Assembly: GCA_900549975.1 (NCBI GenBank)
Contig: URQK01000002.1
Span: forward strand, 1 to 45,086
Source of the DNA: an uncultured Mollicutes bacterium
GTDB taxonomy: Bacteria > Bacillota_I > Bacilli_A > RFN20 > CAG-826
Direction: 5' to 3'
Length of the DNA: 45,086 nucleotides
A model generated the notes under the pieces. The model worked only from the letters and a program-made list of their open reading frames with translations, was not told the DNA's origin and ran no database searches. Positions 40,263 through 45,086 of this stretch are shown here, piece by piece. The translations under genes and the position numbers were made by a program. The stretch's first letter is position 1. Every line of letters begins with the position of its first letter.

Positions 40263-41192
40263 ATGAGCGAAAAGGAAGAAGAAGTCGTAGTAGAAGAAAA
40301 CGTTATGGAACAAGCTATGCCTGAAGAAGGTACACCTGTCATAACAATGAAAAAACTTCTTGAAGCTGGTGCACACTTTGGTCACCCAACAAGAAGATGG
40401 AATCCAAAAATGCAAAAATACATTTTTGGTGCAAGAAATGGAGTTTACATTATCGATCTCCAAAAAACTGCAGCTAAAATTGAAGAAGCATATGCAGCTT
40501 TAAAACAAATCGTATTAGATGGTGGTAAAGTTTTATTTGTTGGAACAAGAAAACAAGTCCAAGAAGAAGTTATTGAAGAAGCAAACCGTTCTGGTTCATT
40601 CTACATCACAAATCGTTGGTTAGGTGGTACATTAACAAACTTCAAAACTTTATCAAATTCAATCCGTCATTTAAAAGATTTAGAAAAAATGGCTGATGAT
40701 GGCACATTTGATGTCTTACCTAAGAAAGAAGTTGCTCTTTTAAAGAAAGAACAAGAAAAATTAATGAAAAACTTAGAAGGTATCAAAGAAATGCGTAAAG
40801 TACCTAACGCAATCATCGTTGTTGATCCACGTATGGAACACAATGCAGTTGCTGAAGGCCGTAAATTAGGAATCCCTGTATTTGGTATTTGTGACACAAA
40901 TGCTGACCCAGATGAAGTTGATTATGCAATTCCTGCAAATGATGATGCTATCCGTTCAGTACATTTAATCTTAGCAGTATTAGCAGACGCTATCGTTGAA
41001 GCTAAAGGTGGACAAACTATTATTGCTTACACTAAAGATGAAGACGATTCAGAAGTCTCTATGAATGATGCTTTAAAAGAAGAAGAAAAGAAAGTTGAAG
41101 AAGATGCTAAAGAAGATAGACCTCAACGTAGAGCACCAAGAAAAAGAGTAAACAAAGAAGAAACAGCTCCAAAAGCTGAAGAGGAAAAATAA
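40263..41192 (+). CDS. rpsB: Ribosomal protein S2 with acidic N- and C-terminal extensions
   Basis: 30S subunit protein. ATG 40263 is fixed by the perfect SD AAAGGAGG; a longer frame from 40074 would read through the promoter and leader. The S2 core starts MKKLLEAGAHFGHPTRRWNP at residue 29, whereas most S2 proteins have only a few residues before it. The preceding 28 residues are strongly acidic (MSEKEEEVVVEENV). The core signature NRWLGGTLTNF and IPANDDAIRSV are intact. The C-terminus adds a Lys/Glu/Arg-rich tail of about 45 residues, giving 309 aa against a usual 240-260. tsf follows 2 bp later. Confidence 0.96.
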   Translation: MSEKEEEVVVEENVMEQAMPEEGTPVITMKKLLEAGAHFGHPTRRWNPKMQKYIFGARNGVYIIDLQKTAAKIEEAYAALKQIVLDGGKVLFVGTRKQVQEEVIEEANRSGSFYITNRWLGGTLTNFKTLSNSIRHLKDLEKMADDGTFDVLPKKEVALLKKEQEKLMKNLEGIKEMRKVPNAIIVVDPRMEHNAVAEGRKLGIPVFGICDTNADPDEVDYAIPANDDAIRSVHLILAVLADAIVEAKGGQTIIAYTKDEDDSEVSMNDALKEEEKKVEEDAKEDRPQRRAPRKRVNKEETAPKAEEEK

Positions 41193-41194
41193 AA

Positions 41195-42073
41195 ATGGCA
41201 AAACCAATTATTGAATTAATCAAAGTTTTAAGAGAACGTACTGGCGCAGGTATGATGGATTGCAAAAAAGCATTAGAAGAATGTAATTGCGACATCGATA
41301 AGGCTTGTGACTGGTTAAGAGAAAAAGGTATCGCTAAAGCAGCTAAAAAGGCAAGCCGTATTGCTGCTGAAGGTTTAACATTTGTTAAAGCATGTGATAA
41401 ATGTGGAAAAGCAATTATCATTGAAGTTAACTGTGAAACAGACTTCGTTTCTAAAAGTGATGCATTTAATGAATTAGTTCAAGAAACAGCTAGAGTTATT
41501 ATGCACAATAACATTGCTACTGTTGAAGAAGCAAAAGAAAATGCAGAAATCAAAGATTTATTTACTAACGCCACTGTTAAAATTGGTGAAAAATTAGATT
41601 TACGTCGTTTTGAAATCGTTGAAGCTTCAGAAGGACAAGCAATTGGTACTTACATCCACATGAAAGGTAAAATTTCTGTTTTAGTAGTTACTGATAAAGC
41701 TTGTGATGATGTTAAAGGTTTAGCAATGCACATTGCCGCTAATAACCCATTATATATCACAAAAGCTGATATCCCTGCTGATGTATTAGAACACGAAAAA
41801 GCAATTCAAATGGAAGCAGCTAAAACTGATGAAAAATTAGCTGGCAAACCAGAAGCAGTTGTTGCTAAAATTATCGAAGGTAAAGTTAACAAACAACTTT
41901 CTGAAACAACACTTTATGAACAAGATTATTTATTAGAACCAGGAACCACAGTTGGTAAGTTCTTAAATAGTCGTGGTGTTAATGTTGTTAAATTCGTACG
42001 TTACATGGTTGGCGAAGGCATTGAAAAACGTAAAGATGACTTTGCTGCTGAAGTAATGAGCCAAATTAAATAA
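41195..42073 (+). CDS. tsf: Elongation factor Ts
   Basis: Recycles EF-Tu by releasing GDP. The 292-aa protein has the N-terminal UBA-like region with TGAGMMDCKKAL and the central signature EVNCETDFVSK, followed by the dimerisation repeats. It is unusually Cys-rich for EF-Ts (MDCKK, ECNCD, KACDW, CDKCGK). The SD GAGGAAAAA lies in the end of rpsB. The rpsB-tsf-pyrH-frr order is universal in this phylum. Confidence 0.98.
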   Translation: MAKPIIELIKVLRERTGAGMMDCKKALEECNCDIDKACDWLREKGIAKAAKKASRIAAEGLTFVKACDKCGKAIIIEVNCETDFVSKSDAFNELVQETARVIMHNNIATVEEAKENAEIKDLFTNATVKIGEKLDLRRFEIVEASEGQAIGTYIHMKGKISVLVVTDKACDDVKGLAMHIAANNPLYITKADIPADVLEHEKAIQMEAAKTDEKLAGKPEAVVAKIIEGKVNKQLSETTLYEQDYLLEPGTTVGKFLNSRGVNVVKFVRYMVGEGIEKRKDDFAAEVMSQIK

Positions 42074-42082
42074 TTAAACTTT

Positions 42083-42111
42083 AAAGAACACTCCTTTTGA
42101 AGTGTTCTTTT
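42083..42111 (+). terminator. Partial terminator between tsf and pyrH
   Basis: AAAGAACACT (42083-42092) pairs with AGTGTTCTTT (42101-42110), followed by a short T-run (TTTT, then C). It probably lowers rather than stops transcription into pyrH, for which I see no separate promoter. Confidence 0.65.
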
Positions 42112-42130
42112 CATAAACATTGGAGGTATT

Positions 42131-42853
42131 ATGAGTACATATAAACGTGTGTTATTAAAATTAAGCGGTGAAGCACTTGCTGATAAAAATAATAATATGA
42201 TCCTAGAAAATTATAGTCTAGATCAAGTCGCGGCATCTATTAAATTAATGGTCGACAAAGGAATGGAAGTTGCAGTCGTCGTTGGTGCTGGTAATATTTG
42301 GAGAGGCAAACTTGCTAAACAAATTGGTATTGAAAGATCAACCGCTGACTATATGGGGATGCTTGGAACTATTATTAATGCTTTAGCGCTTCAAAGTGCT
42401 ATTGAAAAAACTGGCATTGGCTGTCGTGTCTTAAGCGCTTTAGAGATTAAAGCAGTCGCGGAAACTTATATACGTCGCCGTGCTATTAGACATTTAGAAA
42501 AAGGCCGTGTAGTTATCTTTGCTGGTGGTACAGGTAATCCATATTTTACCACTGATACATGTGCGACATTACGTGCTATGGAAATTGAAGCTGATGCTAT
42601 CTTAATGGCTAAAAATGGTGTTGATGGCGTTTATACTGCTGATCCTAAATTAGATAAGAATGCTCAATTTATTAAAACTATTACTTTTGATGAAATGTTA
42701 AAACGTGAATTAAGAGTTATGGATCCAACTGCAATTGCTTTACTTAAAGATAATCAAATCGAAATACGCGTTTTTGATATGAATGAACCTACAAATATTG
42801 AAAAATTAATTAATGGTGAAGACATCGGAACCACCATAATAAAAGGAGAATAA
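42131..42853 (+). CDS. pyrH: UMP kinase
   Basis: Phosphorylates UMP to UDP in pyrimidine nucleotide synthesis. The 240-aa amino-acid-kinase fold protein has the N-terminal LLKLSGEAL, VVGAGNIWRG, the signature FAGGTGNPYFTTDT, and AKNGVDGVYTADP. A good GGAGG SD precedes ATG. It is followed by frr after 4 bp. Confidence 0.98.
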   Translation: MSTYKRVLLKLSGEALADKNNNMILENYSLDQVAASIKLMVDKGMEVAVVVGAGNIWRGKLAKQIGIERSTADYMGMLGTIINALALQSAIEKTGIGCRVLSALEIKAVAETYIRRRAIRHLEKGRVVIFAGGTGNPYFTTDTCATLRAMEIEADAILMAKNGVDGVYTADPKLDKNAQFIKTITFDEMLKRELRVMDPTAIALLKDNQIEIRVFDMNEPTNIEKLINGEDIGTTIIKGE

Positions 42854-42857
42854 AACA

Positions 42858-43406
42858 ATGGATGAAGAGTTAATCTTAGAATGTATTGAAGAAATGAATA
42901 ATGCCCACGCTAATTTTGAAAAATCATTAGCAACATTACGTGCTGGACGTGTTTCTCCAGCTGCTTTAGAAGAAGTAAAAGTTGATTATTATGGAGAAAA
43001 AACTCCTATTACTTATATTGCTTCAATTACTAATATGCAATCAAATGTCTTAGTGGTAAAACCATTTGATCGTAACGATGTTAAATCTATCGTTGCCGCT
43101 ATTAACGAAGCAAATTTAGGTGTTAATCCAATTAATGATGGAGATTCTATTCGTTTAGTATTCCCAACTCTAACAGAAGATCGTCGTCGTGATTTAGTTA
43201 AAGTTGCTAAAAAATATGGCGAAGAAGCAAAAGTTGCAATTCGTAATATTCGTCGTGATTACAATGACAAAGTTAAAAAGGATAAGGAATTGCCAGAAGA
43301 TTTAGCTAAAAAGCTTGAAAATGATATTCAAAAAGCCACTGATGATGCTGTAAAAAATATTGATGCTTCTGTAGCTAAAAAAGAAAAAGAAATAATGGAA
43401 ATTTAA
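42858..43406 (+). CDS. frr: Ribosome recycling factor
   Basis: Splits the post-termination ribosome together with EF-G. The 182-aa two-domain protein has the start EMNNAHANFEKSLATLRAGRVSP, split here as MNNAHANFEK and LRAGRVSP, the beta domain with VVKPFDRNDVKSI and NDGDSIRLVFPTLTEDRR, and a long C-terminal helix. Length and order are typical. A terminator follows. Confidence 0.98.
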   Translation: MDEELILECIEEMNNAHANFEKSLATLRAGRVSPAALEEVKVDYYGEKTPITYIASITNMQSNVLVVKPFDRNDVKSIVAAINEANLGVNPINDGDSIRLVFPTLTEDRRRDLVKVAKKYGEEAKVAIRNIRRDYNDKVKKDKELPEDLAKKLENDIQKATDDAVKNIDASVAKKEKEIMEI

Positions 43407-43436
43407 TTCCATTAAGTAATTTCATAATTTATAAAT

Positions 43437-43469
43437 ATTGGAGATTTGAAAAAAAGTCTCCAATTTTTT
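43437..43469 (+). terminator. Terminator of frr
   Basis: ATTGGAGA (43437-43444) pairs with TCTCCAAT (43457-43464) around a 12-nt loop, with six T. Confidence 0.9.
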
Positions 43470-43587
43470 ATTACTTTACTAGCAATTACCATATAATTTT
43501 ATTAAAATATATCAAAAAAGCAAAAAAGTTGCTATTTATATTACTACACTATGTGTATAATATAAATAAAGTTAGGTGGTGGCATAG

Positions 43588-44316
43588 TTGAAAAAAGAAT
43601 TTGTACTTCAAAAAAAATTGGACCACATCGCCTTCATTATGGATGGAAATGGCCGTTGGGCTAAAAAAAGATTACTTCCTAGACATTTAGGACATAAAGA
43701 AGGTTGTAAAAGAGTTATAGAAATTGTTCGAGCTTGTTGTGATTTAAATATTTATTGTGTAAGTCTTTATGCTTTTTCTACAGAGAATTGGAAAAGGCCA
43801 CAAGATGAAATTGACCATCTTTTTTACTATTTAGATGATTTCTTTAATGATAATATTCAAGAATTTATTGAAAAAGGTGTTAGAGTTCATTTAATGGGCG
43901 ATATTAATCGTTTACCATTACATACCCAAGAAACAATAAAACGCTCGATGAATATGACAAAAGATTTAACCAAACATGTTTTTAATGTTTGTTTAAATTA
44001 TGGTGGAAAAGATGAAATTGTTCGAGCCGCAATAAGTCTTGCTAAAGACGTTAAAGATAATAAAGTTGATATATCTCAAATTGATGAAAAAGTATTTGAA
44101 GATCATATGATGTGTCATGGTTTACCTCCAGTAGACTTAATGATTAGAACATCAGGTGAGCAAAGAATATCAAATTATATGCTATGGGAATTAGCTTATG
44201 CTGAAATGATATTTCCAACTACACCTTGGCCAAGTTTTACGAAAGATGAACTTATTAAATGCTTAGAGATTTATCAAAAAAGAGATAGAAGATTTGGAGG
44301 GCTAAAAAATGAATAA
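43588..44316 (+). CDS. uppS: Undecaprenyl diphosphate synthase (isoprenyl transferase)
   Basis: Makes the C55 lipid carrier for peptidoglycan and other surface polymers. The start is TTG 43588, 5 nt after AGGTGGTGG; no ATG occurs before the conserved IAFIMDGNGRWAKKR, so a TTG start is required. The cis-prenyltransferase set is complete: Asp19, the FSTENWKRP motif, and LMIRTSGEQRISNYMLWELAYAE, split here as LMIRTSGEQRISN and LWELAYAE. The gene is 242 aa and overlaps cdsA by 8 bp. Confidence 0.97.
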   Translation: MKKEFVLQKKLDHIAFIMDGNGRWAKKRLLPRHLGHKEGCKRVIEIVRACCDLNIYCVSLYAFSTENWKRPQDEIDHLFYYLDDFFNDNIQEFIEKGVRVHLMGDINRLPLHTQETIKRSMNMTKDLTKHVFNVCLNYGGKDEIVRAAISLAKDVKDNKVDISQIDEKVFEDHMMCHGLPPVDLMIRTSGEQRISNYMLWELAYAEMIFPTTPWPSFTKDELIKCLEIYQKRDRRFGGLKNE

Positions 44317-45086
44317 ATTGTCCACTGATGCAAAGAAGTCAATGAATGATCGTATTGTTACTGCTTTAATATTAGTATTAGTTTGTGCCCCATGTTTATT
44401 TATAGGTGGATGGTTTTTTGCTATTTTAGTATTTGTAGCAACATTTTTTGCTTGCCATGAATTTATTAATGCCACCAAAAATAAATCTTATAGTTTGTTC
44501 TTACATGTTTTTGTTCATGTAGTGACATATTCTTTTATTTTCTGGACATTAATTAAAAACAATTTAATTGATTTTGGTTGGGAAATAGAACATTGGTCAT
44601 TTGTTAATGCGTTTAATGCCAATAAATCGATAAATGTTTCGGTTATTGGTATTGCTGTAGGATTTTTAGTATTATTTTTCTTAACGCTTAATCATGAAAA
44701 ATTTAATGTTTCAGATGCCACATACTTATGTACAATGATGGTATTTATGGGACTAGCAATTCAATCTTTCCTTTATTTACGATTTCGCCCTGCTTGTGGA
44801 GTGGAACCAGGGTTCTTTGATATCGAAAATTCAACTCTATTAGTTTATGTTATTTTAGGAACTTTCTTATCTGATGCTGGAGCATATTTCTTTGGAATAT
44901 TATTTGGAAGAAATAAAATGAATGAAAGAATATCTCCTAAAAAGACTTGGGAAGGATTCGTTGGAGGAGTTATAACTTCCACTGTATTAAGTTTCTTATT
45001 TGCTTTCTTATTAGCGTATTATAAGCATCCAATTTTAAAAGATATTTTTGATTATGAACATTGGTATAACATTTTGATTGTATCTC
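44309..45086 (+). CDS. cdsA: Phosphatidate cytidylyltransferase (3' truncated by the window)
   Basis: Makes CDP-diacylglycerol from CTP and phosphatidic acid. The frame is open from ATG 44309, which has GGAGGG about 7 nt upstream, to the window end (259 codons). Several membrane helices are visible from residue 17 onward. The CDS signature region GTFLSDAGAYFFGILFGRNK is followed by ISPKKTWEGFVGG, which places the break shortly before the usual C-terminus. The start overlaps the uppS end, so translation is coupled. It uses the product of the plsC/dagK pair encoded 20 kb upstream. Confidence 0.95.
   Translation, partial: MNKLSTDAKKSMNDRIVTALILVLVCAPCLFIGGWFFAILVFVATFFACHEFINATKNKSYSLFLHVFVHVVTYSFIFWTLIKNNLIDFGWEIEHWSFVNAFNANKSINVSVIGIAVGFLVLFFLTLNHEKFNVSDATYLCTMMVFMGLAIQSFLYLRFRPACGVEPGFFDIENSTLLVYVILGTFLSDAGAYFFGILFGRNKMNERISPKKTWEGFVGGVITSTVLSFLFAFLLAYYKHPILKDIFDYEHWYNILIVS

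Noticed and set aside
41230..41420. Zinc-binding or fused domain in the Cys-rich part of EF-Ts
   Set aside because: The Cys residues lie within the normal EF-Ts fold and the frame and length are ordinary; only reported as an oddity in the gene entry.
1..45086. CRISPR array, insertion sequence, rRNA or tRNA genes
   Set aside because: No regularly spaced repeats, transposase motifs, or rRNA/tRNA sequences were seen apart from the tmRNA.

Overview
The window is AT-rich DNA with densely packed genes, almost all on the + strand. It comes from a low-GC Firmicute. Its core genes and their order (rplS, lepB, rbgA, rnhB, dprA, topA, trmFO, xerC, rpsB, tsf, pyrH, frr, uppS, cdsA) are those of the Bacilli/Erysipelotrichia/RF39 side of the phylum. 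TGA is used as a stop codon (trmFO, xerC, the VTT-domain gene), so this is not the Mycoplasma/Spiroplasma code. The only ribonucleotide reductase seen is the oxygen-sensitive glycyl-radical type (nrdD/nrdG). Together with many lipoproteins and a glycosidase this suggests a fermenting, host-associated anaerobe. The taxonomic placement is inference.

Region by region. (1) 1-8770: a surface/carbohydrate locus. It holds the end of a GHKL sensor kinase, a lipoprotein with Ig-like domains, a domain-swapped membrane-anchored GH3 glycosidase with an intracellular tail, a 44-aa acidic peptide, and a secreted protein with four tandem repeats, then a terminator. (2) 9063-13300: anaerobic dNTP synthesis (nrdD, nrdG, dut) and a small lipoprotein. 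(3) 13310-14024: tmRNA and an unlisted 51-aa Asn-rich peptide gene. (4) 14238-15937: a three-gene TetR-regulator/membrane-protein operon. (5) 15953-22076: a methyltransferase, argS, gap, galE and two tandem SHOCT membrane proteins. (6) 22104-25040: the phospholipid genes plsC-like and dagK-like, a probable stand-alone ncRNA of about 110 nt with no family I recognise, and a CDF-type transporter relative that has lost metal ligands. (7) 25050-30116: a surface lipoprotein whose C-terminal domain is recognisably barnase-like with the catalytic residues kept, then a purine-base permease and a VTT membrane protein, and pepT on the opposite strand. (8) 30224-45086: the conserved housekeeping block, in which two small genes (a membrane protein and a PH-like protein) sit where relatives often carry hslVU-codY.

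Working together: nrdDG and dut supply and clean the dNTP pool. plsC, dagK, cdsA and uppS serve membrane and cell-wall lipids. The barnase-like lipoprotein and the purine permease could form a nucleic-acid scavenging unit. The first 8.7 kb looks like a sensed, surface-exposed glycan-binding and glycan-cleaving system.

Start codons were moved from the longest possible frame where a Shine-Dalgarno sequence and a signal peptide or family N-terminus supported it. Promoters and terminators are calls by eye. No database search was possible, so family names rest on motif recognition.
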